Of a stretch of 64,000 nt of DNA, positions 42,445 through 53,945 are shown in pieces. Below the pieces are notes generated by a model. The model saw only the letters and a program-made list of their open reading frames with translations. It searched no databases and was not told where the DNA came from. A program made the position numbers and the translations under genes. Where the stretch lies: positions 1,519,001 to 1,583,000 of the forward strand of contig NZ_CP139482.1 in assembly GCF_041222825.1 (NCBI RefSeq), in the 5' to 3' direction. The number at the start of each line of letters is the position of its first letter. Position 1 is the stretch's first letter. The DNA comes from Candidatus Thalassolituus haligoni. GTDB lineage: Bacteria > Pseudomonadota > Gammaproteobacteria > Pseudomonadales > Oceanobacteraceae.

Positions 42445-43635
42445 ATGCGTTTTATCAAGGCGTGTTTTTTCATGGTAACCCTCTCTCTGGGGACGACGAC
42501 CGTACTGGCAGAGTGGGTTGATCCCTTACAGACCCCGGCGCAAGCCAGCGTTAAAGCGCATACCGCGTTACTACTCGATATTACCCATGCCGGTGATCGC
42601 CTGGTGGCAGTGGGTGCCTTCGGCCATATTCTGTATTCCGATGACAATGGCCAATTTTGGCAGCAAGCGCAGGTGCCGGTCAGTGTGACACTGACGGCCG
42701 TTACCTTTGTTGGTGACCGTTCTGGCTGGGCCGTGGGCCATGATGGCGTCGTACTGGCGACGGCTGACGGTGGCATGAGCTGGCATAAACAGCTGGATGG
42801 TTTTGCCGCCAATGATGCCATGGTCGTTGCCTCCGAACGGTTACTTGCCAAAGCCGAAGCTGCTGTATCAATGGCGTCAGATGTTGGTGATGAGGTACTC
42901 GAAGACGCTGAAGCCGCACTGGAAGCCGCCACCTTTGCTGTTGAGGATGCCGAGTACGACGTCTCCGTGGGTTCAACCAAGCCATTGCTGGATGTGCTGT
43001 TTCTTGATGCCCAACATGGCTTTGCTGTTGGTGCTTATGGCATGGCCTTTGAAACCAGTAACGGCGGTAAAAGCTGGACGGAATTTACCTCACGTCTGCC
43101 TTTGCCAGAGCGCTCCCATCTCAACAGCCTGGTACAGGCCGCCTATGGCCAATTGTATATCGTGGGTGAGCTGGGGCTTATTCTTACTTCTACCGATCAA
43201 GGCCATAGCTGGCAAGCTCTGGAGTCTCCGTACGACGGCTCGTTGTTCGGCATGATCAGTTCCGGTAATACTCTGACGCTGATGGGACTACGTGGCCATC
43301 TGTTTCAATCGACCGATGCGGGCAATCGCTGGACAGAATTGGCGCTTAACAACGAACAAACGTTGTTTCAGGGCCTGGCCATGACAGACGGCACACGGGT
43401 GCTGGTGGGGAATTCCGGTACTCTGATTCGGTTGGAACACCAGGACACCCAGGTGATCAATCTGACAGGGCGCAAGGGCATTGCTGGTTTGGCGGTGACT
43501 GAAGAGGGCTTTGTGCTGGTGGGCGAAGCCGGTGTACAGCGTATTAATCGTCGTGGCGAGCTGATCAGCGCTGCCCGCATGACCACAGCAGACGGAGTTT
43601 CCTCCGGCGGACAACTGGCCGCGGAGGCGCAGTAA
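42445..43635 (+). CDS. YCF48/BNR-repeat beta-propeller exported protein
   Basis: A 396-residue protein with a signal peptide (MRFIKACFFMVTLSLGTTTVLA) and repeated blades of the YCF48/BNR type, each with a glycine-tryptophan core: GHILYSDDNGQFWQQ, GWAVGHDGVVLATADGG, GFAVGAYGMAFETSNGGKSW, LGLILTSTDQGHSWQ, HLFQSTDAGNRW. A helical acidic insert (about 130-175) interrupts the propeller. ATG 42445 is preferred to the TTG before it. The next gene begins 2 bp later, so it is likely a partner of the RND permease. Its role in photosystem assembly in cyanobacteria is not relevant here. Confidence 0.87.
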   Translation: MRFIKACFFMVTLSLGTTTVLAEWVDPLQTPAQASVKAHTALLLDITHAGDRLVAVGAFGHILYSDDNGQFWQQAQVPVSVTLTAVTFVGDRSGWAVGHDGVVLATADGGMSWHKQLDGFAANDAMVVASERLLAKAEAAVSMASDVGDEVLEDAEAALEAATFAVEDAEYDVSVGSTKPLLDVLFLDAQHGFAVGAYGMAFETSNGGKSWTEFTSRLPLPERSHLNSLVQAAYGQLYIVGELGLILTSTDQGHSWQALESPYDGSLFGMISSGNTLTLMGLRGHLFQSTDAGNRWTELALNNEQTLFQGLAMTDGTRVLVGNSGTLIRLEHQDTQVINLTGRKGIAGLAVTEEGFVLVGEAGVQRINRRGELISAARMTTADGVSSGGQLAAEAQ

Positions 43636-43637
43636 TC

Positions 43638-46118
43638 ATGACTCAGAAACATCATTATTCGACCGAACCCGAACACTTTATTCTCTCGCCGGAAACTGAA
43701 CCCTTGTTAGAGCGAGTGTTGTTTAATAATCGCTCGCTGGTGTTGATGGTGCTTGGTGTGCTGACCCTGGTGTTTGCATTTGGCCTGACCCAGATTCGTC
43801 TCGACTCCAGTATCGAAAAGTACATCCCTCTGAATCATCCCTACATCCAGAATTACCTGGTGCACAAGGATGATATGAAAAGCGGTATGGCCAATATCAA
43901 GATTGCGGTGGCCGCCGTGGAGGGAGATATATTTGATGATGACTACCTGAAAACACTGAGCAAAATTAACGACGATGTCTTTTTTGTTGCCGGTGTCGAT
44001 CGTTCTGGTATGCAATCGTTATGGACGCCGAATACCCGCTGGACCGAAGTAACCGAAGAAGGTTTTCAGGGTGGGCCGGTGATTCCGGCTAATTACGATG
44101 GCAGCCCGGCCAGTATCGAGCAAGTACGGCAGAATATTCTCAAATCGGGACAGGTCGGTCGGCTGGTTGCCAATGACTTTTCTTCCACCGTGATTAACGT
44201 CCCGCTGGTGGATCTCAATCCGGAAACCGGTGAAAAGCTCAGTTACCAGGCGTTGTCACATCAGCTCGAAGACCGGATTCGCGATCAGTACAGCTCTGAC
44301 AAAATACGCATCTACATCACTGGTACGCCAAAAAAGCTGGGTGATCTGCTGGATGGCGCGGTCTCCATTGGTTACTTCTTTCTGGCGGCGATGCTGATGA
44401 CGGCGGTATTGCTGTATCTCTACTCTCGTTGTCCGAAAGGCACGCTGGTTCCAATCATCGCATCGCTGATTGCCGTAGTCTGGCAGCTCGGAGCGCTGGC
44501 ACTGTTGGGCTTCAGTATTGATCTTTATTCGGTGCTGGTGCCGTTTCTGGTGTTTGCCATCGGCATCAGTCATGGCGTACAGCTGATTAACGGCATTGCC
44601 ATTCATTCCGGCCAGGGGCTGGATAAAATGTCTTCGGCGCGTCAGGCGTTTCGTGGCTTGTATGTACCGGGCATGCTGGCCTTGCTCAGTGACGCCATGG
44701 GGTTTCTGACGTTGTTGTTTATTGATATTGGCGTGATTCAGGAGCTGGCTATTGCGGCTTCGGTCGGGGTTGCCATGATCATCGTGACCAACCTGGTGCT
44801 GGTGCCGATTGTCATGTCCTATATCGGCATCAGTCCCTCTGGCGTTGCGCAAGCGCAAAAGGCAGAAAAAGCCAACCCGGTGATTTGGCAGTGGCTCAGT
44901 CACTTTACTGAAAAACGCTATGCCGTCGTGGCAATCTCACTGGCGTTAGTGCTGGGAGCCTGCGGCTTTTATTACAGCCAGGATCTGGAAATTGGAGATC
45001 TGGACAAGGGCGCACCGGAATTACGTGCCGATTCCCGCTACAACCAGGATAACGATTTTATGGTGGCGAATTATTCCACCAGTTCGGATGTGATGGTAGT
45101 GATGGCCGAAACACCGATCGAAATGTGTAATACCTTCAAGGTTATGGATGTACTGGACCGGTTTATGTGGCAAATGGAAAACGTACCCGGCGTGCAGTCT
45201 ACGCTGTCGCTGGTCACGGTCTCCAAGCTGGTTACCAAAGCGATGAATGAAGGCAACCTCAACTGGTATGCCTTGTCGCGCAACCAGACCATCCTGAATA
45301 CCTCTATTCAGCGGGCGCCGAGTGGGCTGTTGAACGCTGACTGCTCCATGGCTCCGGTCATTATCTATCTGAATGATCACAAGGCGGAGACGCTGAAAAC
45401 GGTGGTGAATGCGGTGGAAGCGTTCAAGGTCGAGTACGATGATCAGGTGGATGAAATCTATTTTGGTATGCGTGCCGATGCCATCGAAAACGCCATTGCC
45501 GAAGGCAAAATAGACGCGGTTCCGATGCGTTTGCAATTGGCTTCCGGTAATGCCGGGATCGAAGCGGCCACCAACCAGGTGATCGCTGACGCCCAGGACA
45601 CCATGCTGATCTTTGTTTACGTGGTGGTGTTTTGCCTGTGTCTGTTGACCTTCCGCTCGCTCACCGCCGTCGCCTGTATCCTGCTGCCATTAGCACTGAC
45701 ATCGATACTGGGACAGGCGCTGATGACTTGGCTGGGAATCGGCGTCAAGGTCGCCACACTGCCAGTGATTGCCTTGGGTGTTGGTATTGGCGTTGACTAC
45801 GGCATTTATATCTACAACCGGCTGGAGGCGCTGTTAATCTCTGGGTTGTCGCTCAAAGATGCCTACCTGGAAACCCTGCGCTCTACCGGTAAGGCCGTCA
45901 GCTTTACTGGCGTCACACTGGCCATTGGCGTTGCCACCTGGATGCTGTCGCCGATCAAATTCCAGGCAGACATGGGCATCCTGCTGACCTTTATGTTCCT
46001 CTGGAACATGCTTGGAGCGCTGGTGCTACTGCCTGCACTGGCCAGAGTCTTGCTCAACCCGGAGCGGATTCGGGAGCGTCATCGGCGTGTTCACCAAAGC
46101 GTACCGGCTGCAGTGTAA
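43638..46118 (+). CDS. RND/MMPL family transporter permease
   Basis: An 826-residue membrane transporter. It shows a first helix near 30-50, a large periplasmic loop, a first bundle of five helices (about 240-400), a second helix and loop, then a second bundle (about 655-815) with GVGIGVDYGIYIYNR (typical fourth helix of RND/MMPL/HpnN proteins). The cluster DUF1329-YCF48-RND is seen in many gammaproteobacteria and may transport hydrophobic substrates or lipids to the outer membrane. The usual companion DUF1302 is missing here. Proton-driven transport is inferred from the family. Confidence 0.9.
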   Translation: MTQKHHYSTEPEHFILSPETEPLLERVLFNNRSLVLMVLGVLTLVFAFGLTQIRLDSSIEKYIPLNHPYIQNYLVHKDDMKSGMANIKIAVAAVEGDIFDDDYLKTLSKINDDVFFVAGVDRSGMQSLWTPNTRWTEVTEEGFQGGPVIPANYDGSPASIEQVRQNILKSGQVGRLVANDFSSTVINVPLVDLNPETGEKLSYQALSHQLEDRIRDQYSSDKIRIYITGTPKKLGDLLDGAVSIGYFFLAAMLMTAVLLYLYSRCPKGTLVPIIASLIAVVWQLGALALLGFSIDLYSVLVPFLVFAIGISHGVQLINGIAIHSGQGLDKMSSARQAFRGLYVPGMLALLSDAMGFLTLLFIDIGVIQELAIAASVGVAMIIVTNLVLVPIVMSYIGISPSGVAQAQKAEKANPVIWQWLSHFTEKRYAVVAISLALVLGACGFYYSQDLEIGDLDKGAPELRADSRYNQDNDFMVANYSTSSDVMVVMAETPIEMCNTFKVMDVLDRFMWQMENVPGVQSTLSLVTVSKLVTKAMNEGNLNWYALSRNQTILNTSIQRAPSGLLNADCSMAPVIIYLNDHKAETLKTVVNAVEAFKVEYDDQVDEIYFGMRADAIENAIAEGKIDAVPMRLQLASGNAGIEAATNQVIADAQDTMLIFVYVVVFCLCLLTFRSLTAVACILLPLALTSILGQALMTWLGIGVKVATLPVIALGVGIGVDYGIYIYNRLEALLISGLSLKDAYLETLRSTGKAVSFTGVTLAIGVATWMLSPIKFQADMGILLTFMFLWNMLGALVLLPALARVLLNPERIRERHRRVHQSVPAAV

Positions 46119-46152
46119 CTAACATCCTGCCTGCAAGGGCGTTCAATGATTT

Positions 46153-46199
46153 TAGACACCCATTATTGGCGTTATATTGGCGCCAATAATGGGTGTCTA
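46153..46199. repeat. Perfect 19-bp inverted repeat
   Basis: TAGACACCCATTATTGGCG and CGCCAATAATGGGTGTCTA are separated by 9 bases. No T-run follows, so it is not a typical terminator. It stands 35 bp after the RND gene and immediately before the IS3-type remnant, so it may be an insertion-element end structure or a boundary signal. Confidence 0.7.
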
Positions 46200-46600
46200 T
46201 GAGTCAAAACGTCAGTCCGTTGCAGTAGGATTGCAGCTCAAAAGACGTTGGTTACCGAAAAGGTTACTCGATTGCTGAAGCCTGTCAGGTGTTAGGTCTG
46301 GAGCCAAGTGTCTTGCGGCGTAGGGAGAAATAACTCGGTCAGGAACAGCAGGTATTACCCCGATTCAGAATAATGCAATGACATCGAAGCAAGACCCTAT
46401 CCATAGATACCGTGGCAACGCATCCTAAAATAGCAAAGACGATGGATCTGCTGCTGGAATACAGCCATTCAAACATGGCGCACAATCTGGAGAGGCAGAA
46501 CGACAAAAAATAGAACGAAACAAGGTGCTTTTGACGGAGAAACTCTCAAAAACAAGGCACCGTTGAGATCTCTGATGAGTATGTCCCTTACAAGATGCGG
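46200..46600 (+). pseudogene. Degenerate IS3-family transposase orfA
   Basis: In one frame the stretch around 46262-46354 translates as GYSIAEACQVLGLEPSVLRR followed by a stop and LGQEQQ, the well-known helix-turn-helix and leucine-zipper start of IS3-family OrfA. Downstream pieces are broken by stops and frameshifts. No intact orfB is present. It is a dead fragment of an insertion sequence lying between the RND gene and the tRNA cluster. Reading-frame breaks make precise ends uncertain. Confidence 0.6.
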
Positions 46601-46745
46601 GCTTCTGAGCGATTAGGAGACAAGAGAGGTGCTCAGATTGGTGTTTTCCAAGCTGTTAGAGTACAACCGGAATGAGGGGTTTCGAACACCCGAATTTCTT
46701 TGCTTTTCAAAGCAGCAGAAAAAATTTCAGAGTTAAATAATCAAA

Positions 46746-46831
46746 TGGTGCCCAGGGGGAGACTCGAACTCCCACGAGCATAGCTCACTGCGACCTGAAC
46801 ACAGCGTGTCTACCAATTCCACCACCTGGGC
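46746..46831 (-). tRNA. tRNA-Leu (CAG), copy 2
   Basis: Minus strand; acceptor GCCCAGG pairs with CCTGGGC, and CCA is encoded. The anticodon loop is TTCAGGT (anticodon CAG), with a long variable arm as expected for Leu. T-arm GGAGTTCGAGTCTCC. 86 nt with CCA. Identical in sequence to the copy at 46959. Third in the tRNA transcription unit. Confidence 0.96.
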
Positions 46832-46958
46832 ATTTTTATTGACTGGTTATGTCCAGTCCCGAGGTTGGCTGCCTCGACCAGTCGTACGATTTATCGTGCT
46901 TTACCATTACCATCATTACATTAAGGGCAAACGACAGGGTCGTTGCTGCTTTTGATAA

Positions 46959-47044
46959 TGGTGCCCAGGGGGAGACTCGAACTCCCACGAGCATAGCTCA
47001 CTGCGACCTGAACACAGCGTGTCTACCAATTCCACCACCTGGGC
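46959..47044 (-). tRNA. tRNA-Leu (CAG), copy 1
   Basis: Same sequence as the copy at 46746, with encoded CCA. Anticodon loop TTCAGGT gives anticodon CAG, and a class II variable arm is present. The spacer of about 127 bp to the next copy contains no promoter that I can identify, so the genes are probably co-transcribed. Reads on the minus strand. Confidence 0.96.
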
Positions 47045-47079
47045 TTACAGATAAATCCGCCTGACAACTACAAGGATTC

Positions 47080-47166
47080 TGGTACCAGAGGCCGGACTCG
47101 AACCGGCACACCCGCAAAGGCGGGGGATTTTGAATCCCCTGCGTCTACCAATTTCGCCACTCTGGC
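47080..47166 (-). tRNA. tRNA-Leu (CAA)
   Basis: Minus strand. GCCAGAG starts the acceptor, and CTCTGGT closes it (G-T at the first pair), followed by ACCA. Anticodon loop TTCAAAA gives anticodon CAA. A long variable arm with GCCTTTGCGGGT agrees with Leu. 87 nt. It is the first gene of the tRNA operon, directly downstream of its promoter. Confidence 0.96.
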
Positions 47167-47191
47167 TTGAATTAGTAGCTGTCAGTGGCCG

Positions 47192-47222
47192 CGTATACTA
47201 CAGTCGAAATTTTTCCTGTCAA
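47192..47222 (-). promoter_or_regulatory. Promoter of the tRNA-Leu operon
   Basis: Read on the minus strand: perfect -35 TTGACA (47217-47222), then a 19-bp spacer and TATACG (47192-47197) followed by GCGGCC, a GC-rich discriminator. That combination is typical of stable-RNA promoters under stringent control. Spacing is one to two bases longer than ideal; TAGTAT with a 16-bp spacer is an alternative -10. Confidence 0.65.
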
Positions 47223-47340
47223 ATATTTTTGAAAGTTATTTCTTAACTTAACGGGACTTGTTGGGTAACCTTGCGGTCATTGTCTGTTGGTACGGGTACT
47301 CCGTCTGACTGCCCCTTATTTTCTGCGATCCATAAATATC

Positions 47341-49589
<2,249 letters not shown>

Positions 49590-49755
49590 CGGGTTTTAAC
49601 CCCATATCGCAAGCTGGCTGACAGAGCCGGATATCGGCGGGTATCTTCATGCACAGGCTCAGGATCGCTTGATCAGCCCTGGTTTGCGCACACCGTAAAA
49701 ATTATGTCGCTTTACCCTGTTAGGGTGCGTCTGTTGTTTTTGGAGAATGTATTTC

Positions 49756-50112
49756 ATGAAAGCTTTGTTTGCTGTGATGGCGTTGACCTTTTCCGGGTTT
49801 GCCATGGCTGAAGGTACTGATGCGCCGATGGGCGTTACTGGTCAGCTGGTGTTTTTGGGTGGTTTTCTGCTGATTTTTTACTTCTTGCTGTGGCGTCCGC
49901 AGAGTAAGCGTCAGAAAGAGCACAAAAATCTGATTACCAACCTGTCGAAGGGTGATGAAGTAGTGATGGCTGGCGGCATGCTGGGCAAAGTGACCAAGGT
50001 CACTGAAGACTTTGTGGTTATGGAAGTGGCTAACGGTATTGAACTGCCAGTGCAAAAAGTAGCCGTGACCATGGTGCTGCCCAAAGGCACAATCAAAGAC
50101 GTTCTGGGCTGA
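49756..50112 (+). CDS. yajC: Sec translocon accessory protein YajC
   Basis: YajC joins SecD and SecF to support SecYEG-mediated protein export. The protein is 118 residues with a signal-like N-terminus (MKALFAVMALTFSGFAMA), a second membrane helix (LVFLGGFLLIFYFLLWRPQ) and the YajC motif QKEHKNLITNLSKGDEVVMA. ATG 49756 is favoured because GGAG at 49742-49745 is properly spaced; an ATG three codons upstream is too close to it. It precedes secD by 73 bp. Confidence 0.95.
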   Translation: MKALFAVMALTFSGFAMAEGTDAPMGVTGQLVFLGGFLLIFYFLLWRPQSKRQKEHKNLITNLSKGDEVVMAGGMLGKVTKVTEDFVVMEVANGIELPVQKVAVTMVLPKGTIKDVLG

Positions 50113-50185
50113 TCCTTCCTGATGATGCCAGTGCCCGCCCAGCGGTCGCTGGCATATCCGAATCGAGTTTTCATAAGGGCAGATT

Positions 50186-52045
50186 ATGCTCAACAAGTAC
50201 CCTCTCTGGAAAAACCTGCTGATACTGGTGGTATTGGCGCTTGCGGTTGTGTATGCCGCACCTAACCTGTATCCGCCCGATCCGGCGGTGCAGGTCACGC
50301 CTACCCGTGCCGGTGCCGAAATGTCCGCCAGCGTGATGTCACGAGTGCGTACCATTCTGGCCGATAACAATGTCGACTTGCTGGCTGATGAAGTGAACGG
50401 CAGCAGTGCGTTGTTCCGGCTTGGCAGTTCTTCCCAGCAGCTGGGTGCCAAGGATCTGGTACAGCGCGAGTTGGGTGATGACTATATCGTAGCGCTTAAC
50501 CTTGCTCCGACAACACCTGACTGGTTGTTGTCGATGGGTGCTGGCCCCATGACACTGGGACTGGATCTCAGTGGTGGTGTGCATTTCCTGATGGAAGTGG
50601 ATATGGAAGATTATCTCGCCAGTCGCGTAAAAAATTACCGTGAAGAATTACGTACGCGTCTACGGGAAGAGGGGATCAAGTATCGCCGGGTGCTGATTGA
50701 AGGCAATCAGGTGGTCTTGCAGTTTGTCGATGCGAAAGTCCGGGATGAGGCAAGCAGCTTTCTGGCTCGCGAGTATCCTGAATTTTTGCGCAAGGAAACC
50801 AGGATTTCCGATCAGTACGGCCTGGAACTGACCATTACTGAACAGAAAATCAAGGAAATGGAAGATTATGCCCTCAAACAAAACCTGACCACCTTGCGTA
50901 ACCGGGTGAACGAGTTGGGTGTCGCCGAGCCATTGGTGCAGCGTCAGGGCAGTAACCGTATTGTGGTGGAATTGCCCGGTGTGCAGGACACGGCAGAAGC
51001 GAAGAAGATTCTTGGCAAGGCCGCCAATCTGGAATTCCGCCTTGAAGCCGATCCGGGTGCCAATCGTTTTACGACTGAGGAATACCCATTCCGCAGTGAT
51101 GAATTCCGTACCGCTCGGCTGGAAAAAACCATTATTACAACCGGCGACAGCGTGACCAATGCGCAGCCTTCCTTTGATGAAAATGGCTTTCCTCAAGTCA
51201 ATATCGACCTTGACTCCAAAGGGGGCGCGGTGATGACTCAGGTTACCCGCAAGTCGATCAAGCGTCGTATGGCTGTGCTGTTTGTCGAGCGCAAGCCGAA
51301 AACCACGTATGAAGTCGTAGACGGTGTGGAAACACCAAAAACCATTCAGGTGGTGGAAAAATCAATTATTTCCCTCGCCACGATCCAGAGCACACTGGGT
51401 TCCAGTTTCCGTATTACTGGTCTGGAGTCTGCTGAGGCATCCGAGCTGGCCTTGTTGCTGCGCGCAGGGGCACTGGCGGCACCCATGTACTTTGTTGAAG
51501 AGCGCACGGTTGGCCCGAGCCTGGGTAAAGAAAATATCGAAATGGGTATTAACTCAGTGATCCTGGGACTGGGGCTGGTATTGGTGTTGATGCTGGTTTA
51601 CTACCGGACATTTGGCTTGATCGCCAATGTTGCCTTGCTGGCCAATATCGTCTTGCTGATTGCCATGATGAGTATCGTCGGGGCAACACTGACCTTGCCC
51701 GGTATTGCCGGTATCGTACTGACTGTTGGTATGGCAGTGGATGCCAACGTGCTGATTTTTTCCCGTATCCGCGAAGAGTTACGTGCCGGGCGTTCACCGC
51801 AACAGGCAATTCACGAAGGCTACGACCGGGCGTTTGTTACTATCCTTGATGCCAACCTGACCACCCTGATTGTGGCGGTGATTCTGTTTGCGGCAGGCAC
51901 TGGGCCAGTGAAAGGGTTTGCGGTTACTCTGTCGTTCGGCATTATCACCTCCATGTTTACCGCCATTATGCTGACCCGTGCATTGACCAATGCACTTTAT
52001 GGTGGCCGTCGTATTGAATCCCTGTCTATCGGAGGTAAGGTCTGA
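50186..52045 (+). CDS. secD: Protein translocase subunit SecD
   Basis: SecD, with SecF, uses the proton gradient to pull exported proteins across the inner membrane. The 619-residue protein has an N-terminal helix, a large periplasmic P1 domain containing LGLDLSGGVHFLMEVD and LRNRVNELGVAEPLVQRQG, and six C-terminal helices with AVDANVLIFSRIREEL and an ILDANLTTL motif. The stop overlaps the secF start by one base. Confidence 0.97.
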   Translation: MLNKYPLWKNLLILVVLALAVVYAAPNLYPPDPAVQVTPTRAGAEMSASVMSRVRTILADNNVDLLADEVNGSSALFRLGSSSQQLGAKDLVQRELGDDYIVALNLAPTTPDWLLSMGAGPMTLGLDLSGGVHFLMEVDMEDYLASRVKNYREELRTRLREEGIKYRRVLIEGNQVVLQFVDAKVRDEASSFLAREYPEFLRKETRISDQYGLELTITEQKIKEMEDYALKQNLTTLRNRVNELGVAEPLVQRQGSNRIVVELPGVQDTAEAKKILGKAANLEFRLEADPGANRFTTEEYPFRSDEFRTARLEKTIITTGDSVTNAQPSFDENGFPQVNIDLDSKGGAVMTQVTRKSIKRRMAVLFVERKPKTTYEVVDGVETPKTIQVVEKSIISLATIQSTLGSSFRITGLESAEASELALLLRAGALAAPMYFVEERTVGPSLGKENIEMGINSVILGLGLVLVLMLVYYRTFGLIANVALLANIVLLIAMMSIVGATLTLPGIAGIVLTVGMAVDANVLIFSRIREELRAGRSPQQAIHEGYDRAFVTILDANLTTLIVAVILFAAGTGPVKGFAVTLSFGIITSMFTAIMLTRALTNALYGGRRIESLSIGGKV

Positions 52046-52959
52046 TGAATAATACCTTCGACTTTATGCGCTTGCGTCTGGGTGCGATGTGGTTATCCGG
52101 TCTGTTGTTACTGGTGTCGATTGGCTCACTGGCGGTGCAAGGGTTGAATCTGGGGCTGGATTTTACCGGTGGTACGCTGCTGGAGGTTCAATACGCCACA
52201 CCTCAACCATTGGATGATATTTCTGCGGCGCTGGAAAATGCTGGCTACAAGGATGTGACGGTGCAGAACTTTGGTTCTGAAACCGATATTTTGGTACGGA
52301 TGTCGGAAGCCTTCCGCGATAGTCTCGGCAATGAGGTACTGACGGTGCTGCAAGCTGCGGCTGAGGGCAATCCGTTGACGCTGATGCGCAGTGAGTTTGT
52401 CGGTGCCAACGTTGGTGAAGAATTGCGCGACCAGGGCGGTTTGGCGTTGCTGCTGGCGCTGGCAGTAGTGATGATCTATGTCGCAGCCCGTTTCCAGTTC
52501 AAATTTTCAGTTGGAGCCGTGGTTGCACTGTTCCACGATGTGGTGATTATTCTCGGGCTGTTCTCACTGTTCCAGTGGGAATTCGACCTGACGGTGCTGG
52601 CTGCTGTGCTGGCGGTGATTGGTTACTCGCTGAACGACACCATTGTGGTGGCGGACCGGATTCGGGAAAACTTTCGTATTTTGCGCCGCAGTGATCCCAT
52701 TGGCATTATGAATGAATCGCTGAACCAGACGCTGGATCGTACGCTGATGACTTCGATTACCACGGCGCTGGTGCTGTTGGCTTTGTTGGTGGTGGGCGGT
52801 GAGCTGATCCACAACTTTGCCCTGGCGTTGATGATCGGTGTGGTAGTTGGTACCTATTCGTCGATTTATGTGGCGGCGAATATTCTATTGCTGATGAACC
52901 TCAGTCGTGAGGATCTGATTCCACCAGAAACCGAAGAAGAGGTCGACGACCGCCCTTGA
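52045..52959 (+). CDS. secF: Protein translocase subunit SecF
   Basis: SecF is the smaller RND-type partner of SecD. The 304-residue protein has a first helix, the GLDFTGGTLLEVQY motif, and a five-helix bundle with VIGYSLNDTIVVADRIRENF. Length and order agree with E. coli SecF. One-base overlap with secD. A strong hairpin terminator follows 22 bp after the stop codon. Confidence 0.97.
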   Translation: MNNTFDFMRLRLGAMWLSGLLLLVSIGSLAVQGLNLGLDFTGGTLLEVQYATPQPLDDISAALENAGYKDVTVQNFGSETDILVRMSEAFRDSLGNEVLTVLQAAAEGNPLTLMRSEFVGANVGEELRDQGGLALLLALAVVMIYVAARFQFKFSVGAVVALFHDVVIILGLFSLFQWEFDLTVLAAVLAVIGYSLNDTIVVADRIRENFRILRRSDPIGIMNESLNQTLDRTLMTSITTALVLLALLVVGGELIHNFALALMIGVVVGTYSSIYVAANILLLMNLSREDLIPPETEEEVDDRP

Positions 52960-52980
52960 CAGGCTGTTGTTTGATCTGAC

Positions 52981-53020
52981 ATGCCGCTGTTTCCTGTTCG
53001 GAAGCAGCGGCATTATTGTT
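52981..53020 (+). terminator. Probable terminator after secF
   Basis: ATGCCGCTGTTTCC and GGAAGCAGCGGCAT pair over 14 bp with one G-T wobble around a TGTTC loop; TATTGTTT follows. The stem is very stable while the T-run is imperfect. Confidence 0.75.
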
Positions 53021-53089
53021 TATGGCTCCGGTGCCTTTTACCCGCTCATGGGGATTCGCTGGTGTTATCGTTAATAGACCGGAGTGCTT

Positions 53090-53923
53090 ATGCTCAGTTA
53101 TCGCCATTCTTTCCATGCTGGCAATTTTGCCGATGTACTCAAACATCTGATTCAGGTGGAGGTACTGGAATACCTGCAGCGCAAGGACAAGCCCTTTGTC
53201 TATATCGATACCCATGCGGGTGCTGGTATCTACTTGCTGGAATCGGCTGAATCTTCAAAAAATAACGAATATCTCACCGGTATTGGTCGATTGTCGGCGG
53301 CCGACTGGCCGGAGTTGAAGGTCTATCTTCATGCCGTTGAACAGTGCCAGAAGGGTGCTGGAGAGCCGGTGTATCCGGGTTCTCCCTGGTTAGGGCAGTT
53401 TTATTTGCGTGAGCAGGATCGGGCTTTTTTGTATGAACTGCATCCTCAGGATCTGGCCATACTGGAGCAGATGACGTACCGAGATCGCCGGGTGCAAGTC
53501 AGAGGCGAAGACGGTTTTGCTGGCTTGATTGCGCTACTGCCGACGACCATCAAGCGCGGCCTGGTAGTGATGGATCCGCCGTATGAAATCAAAACCGATT
53601 ATCAGACCGCCGTCACCACACTGATTGCAGCACATCGACGGATGGCGACAGCGACTTATGCGCTCTGGTATCCGGTGGTTGAACGCCGTCGTATCGACCA
53701 GATGGAACGGCAATTCCGCTCATCGGGGCTGCGTAATATCCAGCTGTTTGAACTGGGTGTTGCGGCGGACACCGATGCTCGTGGCATGACGGCATCGGGG
53801 ATGATTCTGATTAATCCGCCTTATACCCTGAAGGCACGTATGGAAGCTGTGTTACCCCGTCTGGCTCAGGCTCTGGGTAATGGCTCTGCGAACTGGCGGG
53901 CAGAGGTACTGGTGGCCGAGTAG
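53090..53923 (+). CDS. rlmJ: 23S rRNA (adenine(2030)-N6)-methyltransferase RlmJ
   Basis: A 277-residue SAM-dependent methyltransferase that modifies A2030 of 23S rRNA. It opens with MLSYRHSFHAGNFADVLKH, typical of RlmJ, and has VYIDTHAGAGIYLL and the catalytic VVMDPPYEIK (DPPY). ATG 53090 is chosen for homology, with GGAG upstream; an in-frame GTG lies two codons before. It is monocistronic and convergent with the LysR gene. Confidence 0.94.
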   Translation: MLSYRHSFHAGNFADVLKHLIQVEVLEYLQRKDKPFVYIDTHAGAGIYLLESAESSKNNEYLTGIGRLSAADWPELKVYLHAVEQCQKGAGEPVYPGSPWLGQFYLREQDRAFLYELHPQDLAILEQMTYRDRRVQVRGEDGFAGLIALLPTTIKRGLVVMDPPYEIKTDYQTAVTTLIAAHRRMATATYALWYPVVERRRIDQMERQFRSSGLRNIQLFELGVAADTDARGMTASGMILINPPYTLKARMEAVLPRLAQALGNGSANWRAEVLVAE

Positions 53924-53945
53924 TATGGCAGGTCTGCTCCGGGCG

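Noticed and set aside
46153..46199. The 19-bp dyad as rho-independent terminator of the RND operon
   Set aside because: It is long and AT-balanced and has no T-run on either side, so a standard intrinsic terminator is not supported.
46676..46700. tRNA T-arm-like sequence (GGTGTTCGAAACC type, minus strand)
   Set aside because: Only a four-pair stem, and no acceptor, anticodon or D arm around it.
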